A DNA stretch of 64,000 bases, from NCBI GenBank assembly GCA_032164245.1, contig JAVMKO010000004.1:37735626-37799625 (forward strand). Reading direction: 5' to 3'. Below are positions 24,301 to 35,184 of this stretch, in pieces. This stretch comes from Sternotherus odoratus. Taxonomy: Eukaryota > Chordata > Testudines > Kinosternidae. The number at the start of each line of letters is the position of its first letter. The first letter of the stretch is position 1. The position numbers were made by a program, and so were the translations under genes. The notes beneath the pieces are model-generated. The model was given only the letters and a program-made list of their open reading frames with translations, had not been told where the DNA came from and made no database searches.

Positions 24301-25787
24301 TATTTCATTCTGTTCTAGGAAAAATATGGAATTAAAAATAGTTATGTATTTATAGGCAGTTAGTCCTTAAAATGGAATAAAATCTCTTCAACTTTGAAAG
24401 GTTTTGAAACTGTTGAGATATTTAAGTTAAAAGAAGCTATGGAAAATGCTTTCTTATAATATTCCTTTATATTTTTTGCAACAGTGCTAATTTTGTATTC
24501 ACTGTCATAGATTTAATGTCATCATCTCCTGAGCACATCAATGTGAATCCACAGACATGATGTTACAATGTCAAATGAAATGATCTTCCTAGTCTACGGA
24601 GAGATCAATGATGCAAACCCAAGGGGATTATATTATGTCAAGATGTTAGCAAATAATGTCAGTAGGAGTCTGTGGAATACATTTTACAATGTAAAAATGA
24701 AACGAAGGGATGTCAATGCAGTTCTACAAAGAGAACTATCCAATTATCAAGGTGATTATCAAAAAAGAAATTGCTGGTGTTTGTGGCCCTATGCACACCA
24801 CTATGTGTTCTATCTATTCAACAAAGCATTGATCTTGCTTATCTCTGGTTACAAAGAGCTGGAGTGTGCCCTTCCACTTAAATGTAATTACTATTGATGT
24901 GATATTCTGTCATAAATATTGGGGCAATGTCAAACAGAGTGACATGGTTAGAGTTAAGGTTAAAAAGAGTTTAACTAAAAAAAGTCCACTTTAAGCACAA
25001 CTGCAACCTTAAGTGACTTTTTTAAAAGCTTTTTTTTAATTCATGGGGAAAATATGATTCTGCCATTCACTGCTGCCCAATCAACAGGCACAAAAAGCAA
25101 CTTCAGCATCATCGGAAGAGTTTCTGAAGTAGTTGGGAAGCTTTGGTGGAAGGAGTTTGGGAAGAGAGAGACAGCAAAACCAACCTGGGAAGTTTGGAGG
25201 AAAGGATTGGCAGCAGTGGGAGAGTGCCAGAAGTCTAGTGGCAGACAAAGATCCCAGTTGGGATTGAGGCAGTATGTGTTTTGTGCTGTACAAACACAGA
25301 AAAGAGAGAGTCCCTGTCATCAATTCATCTGTGAAAAGGGAAAAAGCTAGGAGGCAAGAGTAGGGTAAGATACTTAATTTTACCATGTTCAAAATTAAGT
25401 GCAAAAGGTTTCTCTTTAGCTCAACTTTTCTTCAGTGAATTCTGTATAAGCACATATCAAACTACAAACCATTCTAAATGGGAAGGAAGAAAAACAGATT
25501 ATTATTGTTTCTTTTTTTAGGTACTTGTGGGATGCACAGATAACTGCAGAAGCATGGCCCGCATTGGCAACCAGACAAATAGTTTTGGGATTTGGAGACT
25601 TTTCACAAAAATTCTCAGTATTTTAATAATAGTCTCAATAATTTTGCTAATATTTCAATTTTTCCAGAATGGTATTACTACTTCATTTTTCTTTATGCTT
25701 TATCAGTCATTTACCACAATGGATATGATGCACTGAGAAAGAATAGGCAGACACAAAGAGCCATAACAGCCCAGAACAGGACAATAT
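21331..25787. other. Unassigned non-coding stretch
   Basis: A long AT-rich interval. Frames of 98-109 codons (23738-24049 minus, 24568-24897 plus, 25054-25350 plus and 25081-25404 minus) are on competing strands or phases and carry no recognised motif, so they look like chance. I could not identify repeats here by eye. Confidence 0.45.
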
Positions 25788-26046
25788 GGGTATGTCTACA
25801 CAGGGATAAAAAAAAACCATGGCTGGTATGGGTCAGCTGACTTGGGCTTGGGCCTGAAAAATCGCTGTGTAGACATTTGGGGTCAGGCTGGGGCCCATGC
25901 TCTAGAAGCCTGTGAGCTCAGGCTGGAGCCTGAGTATCTACACAGTAATTTTTAGTCCTGTAGCCCAAGCCCGTGAGCCAGAGTCAGCTGACCTGGGTTA
26001 TCTGCAGCCATGTCATGGGTCTGTTATCCCTGTACAGTCGTACCCT
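25788..26046. mobile_element. Palindromic non-autonomous DNA transposon, GGGTATGTCTACAC type
   Basis: The left end reads GGGTATGTCTACACAGGG and the right end CCCTGTACAGTCGTACCCT, a decayed inverted repeat. Internal arms TGGGTCAGCTGACTTGGGCT (left) and AGTCAGCTGACCTGGG (right) pair. GTGTAGACATTTGGGGTCAG in the middle is also mirrored. It is non-coding. Flanks show no clear 8-bp duplication. Confidence 0.65.
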
Positions 26047-26415
26047 GTGGGACTTCAGGGAAGATTTATTGATAAGGGTACAGTCAGCAAATGAACTTGT
26101 GGAATGGGAGAGGTAGGGTAGTGGTAGGACCTAGCATAGTGTTTCCAGAATTGTCCCTCAGAATGATACCATTGTGCACAGATGAAAATGATTATATAAA
26201 GCACAAACATCAACCCCAACCTTTTAAATTAAAATTGGTTATCCTGATCCTCCAGCAGAAGGCCACCATCTTGCTGAAGAGAGAGATTATGCATAACAGA
26301 AGAAGTGAATGGCATGGTTTGGGGATTATATTGCAGCAGTAGCATTAGGGTCATGTGTCAATTGCAGTTGTCTGGTCCTTTAGGGAGAGTCAGGCTCATC
26401 CTTGCCTGAGACATA
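26047..26415. other. Unassigned stretch
   Basis: No recognised feature. The sequence ends at the terminus of the next transposon. Confidence 0.4.
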
Positions 26416-27298
26416 GGGTATGTCTTCACTACAGGACTAGGTCGATTTCCCTTAATTCGATTTTCTAAATTTGATTTTAGAAAATCGAATCAGTGTGTCC
26501 CCACCAGGACAGCAGGTCGACAGTGGTCGACACTGTCTGTCCTAGAACTTTTGCAGGGGTCGACATAGCCCGCATTGCACTTTGGGTAGGTAGCCCACAG
26601 TGCAATGCGTGCCAGACCCCCCCCCCCAAGCAGCCCCGCGGACCCCCCCGCCCGCCTGAACAGCCCCCCCGCCGGACCCCCCCTGCCCGCCCGAGGGGGG
26701 GGGGGAGCCGGCGCGGGGCTGCTTGAGCGAGCGGGTCAGCTGCCTAGTCAATTTCACCTGAAATTGACCAAGCAGCTGACCCGCTTGCTCAAGCAGCCCC
26801 GCGCCAGACCCCCTGCCCCCCGCCCGAGCAGCCCCGTGGCCCCCCCCGCCCACCTGAACAGCACCCCCGCCGGACCCCCTCCCCCCCCCACCCGCCCGAG
26901 GGGGTGGGGAGCCGGCGCGGGGCTGCTTGAGCGAGCGGGTCAGCTGCCTGGTCAATTTCAGGTGAAATTGACCAAGCAACTGACCCGCTTGCTCAAGCAG
27001 CCCCGCGCGGCTCCCCCCCACCCATGGGCGGGCGGGGGGGGGGGTCAGGCGGGGGGGCTGTTCAGGTGGGCGGGGCTGCTCGGGGGTCGGAGGCTTAACT
27101 TCAGATGCCTCTTCACTTACTCACAGTAGACATAGAGAAGTTGATTTTAGCCTTACTTCTCTCGTCAGGCAGGAGTTACAAATTCGATTTTGAGGGCCCT
27201 TTAAATCGACTTTAAGGGCATGTATGTGAAGACAGGTACACGTTTAATTCGACCTAACGTCGTTAAGGTCGAATTAAAGTGGTAGTGAAGACATGCCC
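26416..27298. mobile_element. Large non-autonomous DNA transposon with duplicated GC-rich hairpin core
   Basis: Terminal inverted repeats GGGTATGTCTTCACTAC and GTAGTGAAGACATGCCC agree at 16 of 17 positions. The trinucleotide ATA flanks both sides. Inside the ends, TCGATTT and AATTCGA phrases are mirrored. The core (about 26620-27090) is extremely GC-rich and carries two copies of a hairpin, GGGCTGCTTGAGCGAGCGGG / CCCGCTTGCTCAAGCAGCCC, around 26716-26806 and 26921-27004, joined by poly-C-rich spacers. The open frames across this core on both strands (159 and 174 codons, Pro/Arg/Gly-rich) are by-products of the repeat. No transposase is present. Confidence 0.8.
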
Positions 27299-27960
27299 AT
27301 AGTTGTTATTCCCCAGCTGATCCTGATCTGGTGGCTTAATTACCATCAGTGACCCAGCTGTGACAGGGTCAGATAGGACTCCAGGAAGAGACAGGAGAAC
27401 TCCTGCAGTGGAGGAGAGCCAGGAGAGAAGAGGAAGGGGAGTTCCAGCTTTCTGGGAAACAGGCTGGAGAGAACCACAGGGAGCAGGTTAGGTTCCTGTG
27501 GGAGGTCCTGAGATAGTGTCTGTAAAGAGCAGGGAGGTTCCTCGGAGAAGCTGCCAGAATCCTCATGGAGGGGGACAGTGGGGAATCCTGCATAAGAAAG
27601 GCCTCTACAGAAAAAAGCCCCAGGGGGTGAGGAGGGGATGCTAAGCCTAAAAAGCAAAGAGGGAACCCTGTAGTGCCTGGGAATAGGGCTGTAGAGCATG
27701 GAACATAGCATGAGTGGGCAGAAGGCAAATTTGCTTGGATGTTTATTTGGAGTCTTTACTTGGACTTTTTTCTTTACCTAGGGAGGGTCTAAATTAGATG
27801 GGGATTAGCTGGAGAGCTGAGCCACAGGCAGAATCAGGTTATTGCAAAATCAAAGTGAAGGTCAATAGGGGCACTAGACGCGAAGGCTCCTGCTGTGCTA
27901 ATCCAGGAAGTGCTACCCTGGAGAGTACAAGTACTTAAATTGTGTCACAGAGTTCAGTTT
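27299..27960. other. Unassigned GA-rich stretch
   Basis: The segment about 27340-27720 is rich in GGAG/GAGAGG on the plus strand, which opens two overlapping minus-strand frames of about 120 codons with low-complexity Ser/Leu/Pro content. Composition differs from the surrounding AT-rich DNA, and it may be part of an LTR or another repeat that I do not recognise. Confidence 0.35.
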
Positions 27961-28639
27961 TAACAACCGCTTTAAATCTTTATTTTGACAAAGAAACCAA
28001 AACATAGAATACTGACTTTGAGCACTATTTGAATTTTTCTTGGTGATTCGATGAAAATTGAATTAATTGATAAAGAATAGTAAGAGTTCAAAAATCTCCC
28101 CCTTTGATAATATTTTTTCTCACTCTGTTGTCTCACTTTTTTTTTGTACCCATTATGCAAGAAATCAAAACCACTCTGGGATCTGTCCTTTGACTGCTTT
28201 GTTGTTCCTCTTGTGCTGATTGCTAGAATGCCAGCAATACATCAGTAGTGTTTGTCTATAAAGGGTCATGTGTCAGTATTTAAGACATATTTAGCCATAA
28301 TGGAAAATATGTGCACCAAGACAAGCCTGAGAATTTTACTTTGATGATAAATCGGCACTATTGAAAATGTTGTCCCTTCTGGGAGGCTAAAAATATTCAT
28401 TCATACGCATTAAAGAGACAAGGTAGATGAGGTAATACAATGATCTCAGCAGTGGCAAGCCAAAATAACTTCTTGAATGCATGCAATATGTCACAGTCCA
28501 ATGTGCTGATATGGTGATATAATCAATATAAAAGCATATAAGATCACTGTCAATGTTGTTCGTTAGATTAAATTGGGATGTACCTGGATTTGGGGTGTAT
28601 GTTGGTGTATGGAAGTGAAAGCCTTATGAAGTGTTGGAA
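27961..28639. other. Unassigned AT-rich stretch
   Basis: No recognised gene or repeat. Confidence 0.45.
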
Positions 28640-29492
28640 TGTGTTATCCACTGTGTTGTAGGCAATATGAATGTAACCCACACACTGCTAACACATGAGC
28701 TAAAAGCCAACTGATATTGATATTGGTTGAGTCCGACCTTCTAGACAGCTTTCTATCCACCTTATAGCCTGTAGTAAGATGAGGCCCTGAAACACAAACC
28801 CTTGGTATCAGAGGCCCAGGATGAGGCCTGAGGCCCAAACTAAAGTAATGGTCAAGACATTGCTAACATAAAACAAAGTTAAGCTGTAAGCCAGAGGCTG
28901 GACCTGATCACAAATGTTGGCAAGAAGAAGACTGCAATTGGACATATACACATATCTAAATGGTATCAAGTACTAATCAAATAAACAAGGGCCAGGATGG
29001 CACTGGAACAGTCAGGTATGAACACATTCCAGAGAGATAATGAGGAACAGGCTGACCCATCCTAAAAGACAGGGTCAAAAGGATAATATGATGGATAGAC
29101 TTGTTTGTTCGAACCAGCATGGACAGGTGAGAGTAAGGCACCTTACTGCGTAGAGGGGTTGTACCTTGCTAGATAGAGGGATTGCACCTCAGTACATCAG
29201 GAATGATGTGTAAGTTGTTCGTGCCTGTGTATAAGAATGCATCCCTGGGGCAGTGTCTTTGTCCAGATAGGGGGCAGTGGAGAGTCTCCCCACTGACTGA
29301 GCTGTATCCATTGTCAGGGGGCACATATTTGTAGTATGTCCTATAGAGTCTGCTGGAAACTATTATTGTGCTTCGTTTGACAGTAAACCTGGTCGGGTGC
29401 CTTCATACCCCATTGGAGTCTCTGATCATTGGGGTTCTCTCGGGGTCTGTTGTGTCACCGTTCTGCAGAGCCGGGGCAGCACCCAGCTGACA
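28640..29492 (+). mobile_element. Probable solo LTR of an endogenous retrovirus-like element
   Basis: The 3' half looks like an LTR promoter and R/U5 region: a TATA-like TATAAG at about 29230, then GTAAACCTGGTCGGGTGCCT, GGAGTCTCTGATCATTGGGG and a terminus CACCCAGCTGACA. The upstream part (GAGGCCCAAACTAAAGTAAT, TTAAGCTGTAAGCCAGAGGC) would be U3. The end runs into a short (CA)n tract at 29491-29504, which hides any target duplication. The start is approximate. No primer-binding site, gag or pol sequence follows, so it is not a provirus. Confidence 0.6.
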
Positions 29493-29504
29493 CACACACA
29501 CACA
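29491..29504. repeat. Short (CA)n tract at LTR end
   Basis: About seven CA units, bounded on both sides by CAGCTGA. The duplicated flank suggests slippage or a footprint of the LTR insertion. Confidence 0.6.
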
Positions 29505-29549
29505 GCTGACTGTTACCAACATTGAACAGAGCAGAGCACCATACTGGTG

Positions 29550-29890
29550 ACCTCTGATAACATAGTCCATTTATCCAATCTGTACTTCATTAACTTGCTG
29601 GCAAGAATACTGTGGGAAACCTTATCAAAAGTTATGCTAAAGTCAAGATATATCACATCCACCACAGACTGTCTCGCGACCCGCCAGTGGATTACCCTGA
29701 CGGACCACAATTTGCCCACCACAGCCATAGAAAATGTCCACAAAATAATTCTTACAGCTTCGTCTTTTTGAAAAGCATCCAATCTTGATTTCAAAATTGT
29801 CAGTGATGGAGAATTCACCATGAGCTTTGGTAAGATAAGAATGTACAGTACCAAATGCTGTAGTGTATGCCGTGCAGCATTAGAACATTG
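29550..29890 (-). pseudogene. CR1-type LINE reverse-transcriptase fragment, minus strand
   Basis: The minus-strand frame encodes VDVIYLDFSITFDKVSHSIL. This is the reverse-transcriptase motif that includes the first catalytic aspartate (family pattern YLDFxKAFDxVxH), with K and A of KAFD replaced by I and T. A lower-complexity part at about 29760-29890 shares TAAGAATGTACAGTACCAAA with the fragment at 16200-16240. The fragment is short and lacks the FADD box, so it is inactive. It immediately follows the LTR. Confidence 0.8.
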
Positions 29891-31696
29891 CATTTCCTGG
29901 GCATATGTAAAAAAAATAGCACTTCCTGATATGAAGAAATGGAGGTCAAAGAGGTAAGAAGGACATAAAAGAACAAAACTGACTTTCTCTTCATCACTTT
30001 GAACATGAATTTCACTTTGAACATGAATTTCTTAACTATATGCACTACAACTTCAATCATTTGAGCCATGGGACATAGGGAATACGTTCCAATATTGGAA
30101 AATTTAGACCGTTTTTTTCAATGTAACCAAAAGTCTTTGTTGTTTTAGACAGCAGGGAATTTCACGTCACTGAGGGTTGGATGATTAAGGTTTCACTGTA
30201 TGAGATTAAGTAGTTATTAGTACAATCCTTTATTAATAAGAGTGAGAACAAGAGTTGGTCACACAATGTGGGTGTTTTTATTGTTTGTTTGGTTTTTAAT
30301 TGTGACTATTCATTTCAATTGGTAAATAAATTAGCTTTGGCCATGCTTATACCACTCTTGAATTCTCTTTCTGCAAACATTCACAAAATTACTCTTACTA
30401 GTACAGGTACTTCTGGCCAGTGAATTTCAGAATCGTATTTTGATTTTTTTAGAGTAGAACTTCAAAGAAACAAAATGTTAAATGAATAATGTTCACAGAT
30501 GATTCATAATACGTTATTGAAAAAAATACTGATTGACTTCATTTAAAAACAAACATACATTGTAGAAAATAAATCTGTTCGGGTATAAATTAGGGCAGTA
30601 AAAGAGGCTAAATTCACTGAATAAATTATTTACAACAAATTATTTTCAGAGTTCTTATAATCTTTTCTCTAATAGGTAACATATAATCAAGATGTGTTTT
30701 CACATTTAATCTGTCTTTTTATAAGGATAATTATATTTCTAAACAGACATCTTGTATAAAATATAATGTCCTCTTGGATGAAAGATGCAGTGTAAAAACA
30801 CTAAAAATTCGTTTTTCATAAAGGGAGTTAATTGGTTCTAAAAATGAAACTAATTAGATATGTGTAGATCCAAAGACCAATTTTAGTCAGACAGATTTAG
30901 TAGACTCCTTAGATGGGGGAAAAAAGAATTACTAGGGATTACTTTGATTATAGCTGATAAAGAACTCAGCAACTGTTTATCCTGGCAATATCTTGTGGCT
31001 CTTTGCACCATTTTTACATCAAGGATCTAATTCTGCTCATTGCCATAGTTTCATTGACTACAGTGAGAGCTGGATAAGGCTCCAAGACCTCTTTACAGCT
31101 CCAAAACATGTAACTGTCAAATATTTGTCTGCATTATAAATAATAAATTATACGAAGAACTGGCACTGCTGATATTTTTAAATGGGGTTCTATACAGCTT
31201 TCCACACAAGAATGAATTCAGTTACCTTCTTAAGCTCAGTGCAGGGTGACAAAGTACTCATAAAATAACCATTATAAATATGGGGAAAATTTCCCCATGT
31301 GGCTTAATGAATCAGTGGCAGAGCTGGGACAGAACTCATATCTTCTAATTCCTTTTCCTCTGCTTTATGTGTAAGACCATGCTTCCTGCAAACTAATTCT
31401 GGAACACTCAATACATCATTAGGGCTGATTGGAAAAAATAGAATGAAAGAATTTCCTGTTTGAAAAAGGGCGTTGTTGAAGTTTATTGAAGGAAAATACT
31501 GATTATTTTTTGGGGGTCCAAACTTCTATCATGACAATCTAAATGAAATGTTTCATTTAGGATCAGGTAGCTGATAATTTTTGTGCCCTTCTTATCTGCT
31601 TCTGTGCCACATGGAAATTTAGTTCTCTGTTTCATCACTGTTTGTCGTACCTCCTGAGATTCATATACCCTTTTAATTCTGTATAGTGGAGGGCAG
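29891..31696. other. Unassigned AT-rich stretch
   Basis: A small direct duplication (TTTGAACATGAATTTC) lies near 29997-30030. Nothing else was recognised. Confidence 0.45.
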
Positions 31697-31704
31697 AATA
31701 TCTA

Positions 31705-31980
31705 AGGTTATGTCTACACTTACCGTTAGATCTGAACTGTTATGATGAATTTAGTGATATCGTTTGAGTCTAGTGAAGACTCGCTAAATAGGTCGACTCC
31801 GGTACTCTAGCTCCCCAAGAAGAGTAAGGGAAGTTTGCGGGAGAATATTTGCCATCGACACAGTGTGGTTCAGACGCAATAGTAAGTTGACCTGAGCTAC
31901 ATTGACTTCAGTTATGTTATTCATGTAACTGGAGTAGCGTAACTTAGGTCAACTTACCGTGATAGTGTAGGCTAGCCCTA
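31705..31980. mobile_element. MITE with 8-bp target duplication (7 of 8 matches)
   Basis: The left end reads AGGTTATGTCTACACTTACC and the complement of the right end reads TAGGGCTAGCCTACACTATC. Flanks are AATATCTA (31697-31704) and AGTATCTA (31981-31988), as expected for a hAT-type 8-bp duplication with one mutation. The interior is shared with 15334-15567 (GAAGAGTAAGGGAAGTTTGC) and has the family hairpin around 31890-31945. It is non-coding. Confidence 0.8.
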
Positions 31981-31988
31981 AGTATCTA

Positions 31989-32796
31989 AAGCTAATGGGG
32001 AGCCTTGGAAAAGGCTTTTGGATTGGGAAGTGGCAAGTGTTTTGCTTTGTCTCCTTGCCAGCTATTCTCTCCATATCCCTCCTGCTTTGTCAACTTCCCT
32101 CTCTGTAAAATATCAACGTGTTTCCTGGATGGTGCTGAATTAGTCAGAAGTGTGAGAGAGGAGCCAAACTAAGCAGCATTGTTTATTAATTATATTGATT
32201 ACTTAAGAATTCCCAGTTAACACTGAGGTTTGGCAGGTTCTTTTCCCAAGATCAGGCCCAGTATTAGAATTACTATTCATCTGGGAACCTCAATGTGAAT
32301 GGTTGCAACACTCACATTTAACAATAACCTTCAATATTTGTAATAGTTTTATTCATACAGTTAACAAAGTTACAAACACTCCCACCCAGCAAGGTAGATA
32401 GAGATAATACAGAATGTGCATCTGAGTATCCATGTACTCATCCACTCATCCATGTAACTCATCCAGTTTGTTCTGCTTTGCAGAACAAACTGAAGTGTTA
32501 GTCATTATCCTCTTCCTCCTTGTCTCCATCAACACTAGTAGATGTCATCCTGGTGTCTCCAAAGAGCTACATCTCCCCTGGCACACAGGCTAGGATGCAG
32601 CTTTTATTATTGGTTATGCTGATGCCACTATGTCTAATGCATATTAAATAGGGGTTTCATCCCCTTTCCCTTACTGGTATTTCCTCACGTTACTAATATT
32701 GGGCTGCCCTTCTCCCATAGGATATATGTTAGTTACCATGGTATTCTTGTGGTCAGTAACCTGCTTTTCTTCCTAATTTTAAAATAGCCCAGGATG
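31989..32796. other. Unassigned stretch
   Basis: No recognised gene or repeat. A short duplication of ATCCATGTA/CTCATCCA lies near 32430-32465, followed by a 13-bp inverted repeat (AGTTTGTTCTGCT / AGAACAAACT) near 32465-32495. Confidence 0.45.
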
Positions 32797-32804
32797 GTAT
32801 AAAC

Positions 32805-33027
32805 CAGTGGTCCTCAACCTTTTTATCACCGCGGACCGGGGGACCGTGGGGGGGGGGGCGTGAGGGCGGACCAGCGTGACCGGGGAACTGGGGGACCGGG
32901 GGGGGTGGCGGCCCGGGGGGACCGCGGCCCGGGGGACGGGGGGCGGGGGGGCGCTGCTCCTCGCGGACCAGTACCGATTGATCCGTGGACCAGTACCGGT
33001 CCGCGGACCGGGGGTTGGGGACCACTG
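32805..33027. mobile_element. hAT non-autonomous element with perfect 8-bp target duplication
   Basis: Terminal inverted repeats are CAGTGGTCCTCAACC and GGTTGGGGACCACTG. The exact 8-bp direct repeat GTATAAAC sits at 32797-32804 and 33028-33035. The CAGTGGTYCYCAACC terminus is typical of hAT (Charlie-like) families. The interior is GC-rich with repeated GGACCGGGGG, and frames on either strand (Gly/Arg- or Pro-rich) are repeat artefacts. The perfect duplication suggests a fairly young insertion. Confidence 0.92.
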
Positions 33028-33035
33028 GTATAAAC

Positions 33036-33399
33036 ATCTTGTGGTTACCGGTCAGCAGTTTAGTCATTATTGAAGTCTATCTTGTAATATCTTATGATCT
33101 AGGGTTACCCCTGGTTAACAACTCATGCTAAAGCATTTTGGGCCTTATGCTTTGATTAATTTAGTTAAGGTATTTCCTTATAGGCCTGAAGCTTTTGGCT
33201 GATTGCATTACTGCCTTCACTTATTACCATAAGAATTACCTAGCAAATATCTGAACCTATATGCTATATGCCTTCACTACTTTGCAAACTGATCCCAATC
33301 TGTCGGAGTAATTATGGGCATCTTATAATGCCTAAGGCTGATAATGCCTAAGGATGCTGCAGGCAGCACTAAGGTTGGGAGAGGGTCAGTCTCTCTATA
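33036..33399. other. Short unassigned interval
   Basis: Nothing recognised. The 5' boundary of the downstream CR1 copy is within about 33345-33400. Confidence 0.4.
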
Positions 33400-33715
33400 A
33401 TAAGACTGTGTCAAGGAATAGTCCCTCTCTGCAGCCGATGATGGCAGATGACAGAGCAAGAAGCAATGGTCTCAAGTTGCAGTGGGGGAGGTCTAGGTTG
33501 GATATTAGGAAAAACTGTTTCACTAGGAGGGATGTGAAGCACTGGAATGGGTTACCTAGGGAGGTGGTGAAATCTCCATCCTCAGAGGTTTTTAAGGCCT
33601 GGCTTGACAAAGCCCTGGCTGGGATGATTTAGTTGGTGTTGGTCCTGCTTTTGAGCTGGGGATGATCTCCTGAGGTCTCTTCCAACCCTAATATTCTATT
33701 CTATGATTCTATTAC
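33400..33715 (+). pseudogene. CR1-type LINE, 5'-truncated 3' end
   Basis: The plus-strand frame covering 33354-33632 encodes the characteristic end of CR1 ORF2: SNGLKLQWGRSRLDIRKN, then KHWNGLPREVVKSPSSEVFK and a terminal LDKALAGMI. The CR1 3' UTR follows (GGTCCTGCTTTTGAGCTGGG, CTCTTCCAACCCTAATATTC) and ends in the short terminal repeat ATTCTATGATTCTATT at 33698-33713. The reading frame is intact over about 75 codons, so this is a comparatively young copy. RT and endonuclease are missing, which is normal 5' truncation. Confidence 0.92.
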
Positions 33716-35139
33716 TGCTATGTGGACCAGTAAAGCACCAGCTTATGCTAGAGCAGCTAATTTACAGTGGCTTCTCCACAGCCAGAAACGGGCTGATAGG
33801 CAGCCCAATATAACTAGAGTACTATGCACTCCAGTTGCTATTCTACCCACCCCCAAACTAACCACTTATTTTCCTGAACTCAGCCTTTTTTTTTTCTTAT
33901 GCTCCTATGCAGGACTTACCCAGGAGTTATTACTTTGTTCTTTTTGTAGAATAATTTACGGGATTTTTTTTTTTTTGCTGTAAATAGAATTCTATATTCA
34001 GGAGAACCTTAGCAAACCTTAGCTGGGGCTTCTTTTAATTTATTCAGTGCATATATTTTGACTCAAACACAATTGTTGTAAACCTCATAACAGACTCTGC
34101 ATTTTGCCTGAAAGAAAATAAATCAACAATTCATTGCTGTAGACACTGACTTGTGCCACTGGATATGTGACAGTGCTACAAAATTAAATCAAAATGTTTC
34201 AGAGATCCAAATAACTTTAAAGCGTCAAAGAAGGTGGAATATTAAGGTCTTGATCTATGGCAAAAGAATACATATATAATAAACAATTAGGAAATATTCC
34301 AACTTCTCATAAAAATATTTTCTTACATTAGCTTTTGTCTCTACTGTATTTATATTATGAATGATGCTGCTAAGAAGTTGTATGAATTATTTGTTATTAA
34401 ATGTAATGTCATAAAAGGTCATGAGAATAAAGTAGTGTGGGCCTGACAATACAATATTACTCTTTTGGTTGAAATATGGTTTAATGGAAAAGACGAGTAA
34501 GAGCCTTGTTTCAAAGTTAAACTTTGATGCCTTGAGTGAGAGAATTTGAGTATTAGCATAACATTCTATTTATATGAATTATGTCATTCTTTTGTCATTT
34601 TTTTACATTACAATGCAGGCAAATGCACCGATTTATTGCTGTATTTTTAAAGGGCAACACTACAGAAATCAGAGTCTGCTGGAGTTTATGATCACTGTCA
34701 ATTTGCTGTATTTATAGGGGTGTCTTTAAAAGCAAGCTAATACAGGAACTTCAAACATTCAAAAATGAATGATGTTTTGCTGTTTCTCTGCTTTGGATCT
34801 TAAGTAAAAAACGAGGTGCCTTCTAATATTTGAAAAAGGGAACATAGGATTCTGCTCTCTTCACTTTGTCTCTATAATTAAAAAAATATATCCCCCCCCC
34901 AATTCAAGTTTATCCTACATCAGAGAGATAATTGCTCCTAATCAAATAAACCTGGCTCTTTTCATGTCCCTATTCATCTCTGTTTGACTCTAAATCCTTT
35001 TCTTTTAAAGGTCGTTTGATTGCCACTGTGGATGCAGAACAATAAGTGTGGAAACTTTAGGTGATGGGGGCATTTCTTTGGTACCAATGACTGCCAGGTC
35101 TGGTCCTTAGTATCACTAAATCAGGGTGTATATTGCGAA
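33716..35139. other. Unassigned AT-rich stretch
   Basis: T-runs near 33888 and 33964-33975 and a C-run near 34892 were noted. No recognisable gene. Confidence 0.45.
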
Positions 35140-35184
35140 AACATGCATGGGTATTCCTCTGAATTTTAAATGACCCAAACCTCA

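Noticed and set aside
24568..24897. 109-codon plus-strand frame
   Set aside because: No recognised domain, AT-driven amino-acid content and no supporting context. It looks like a chance frame.
26542..27129. 159- and 174-codon frames on opposite strands
   Set aside because: Both cover the duplicated GC-rich hairpin core of a MITE. Pro/Arg/Gly-rich low-complexity content and simultaneous openness on both strands argue against a gene.
27346..27728. Two overlapping frames of about 120 codons on the minus strand
   Set aside because: They run in different phases over a GA-rich stretch and have Ser/Leu/Pro-biased content without a motif. They are kept only as an unassigned compositional region.
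32753..33067. 104-codon Pro-rich minus-strand frame
   Set aside because: Lies mostly inside the 223-bp hAT element and its GC-rich interior, crossing the target duplications.
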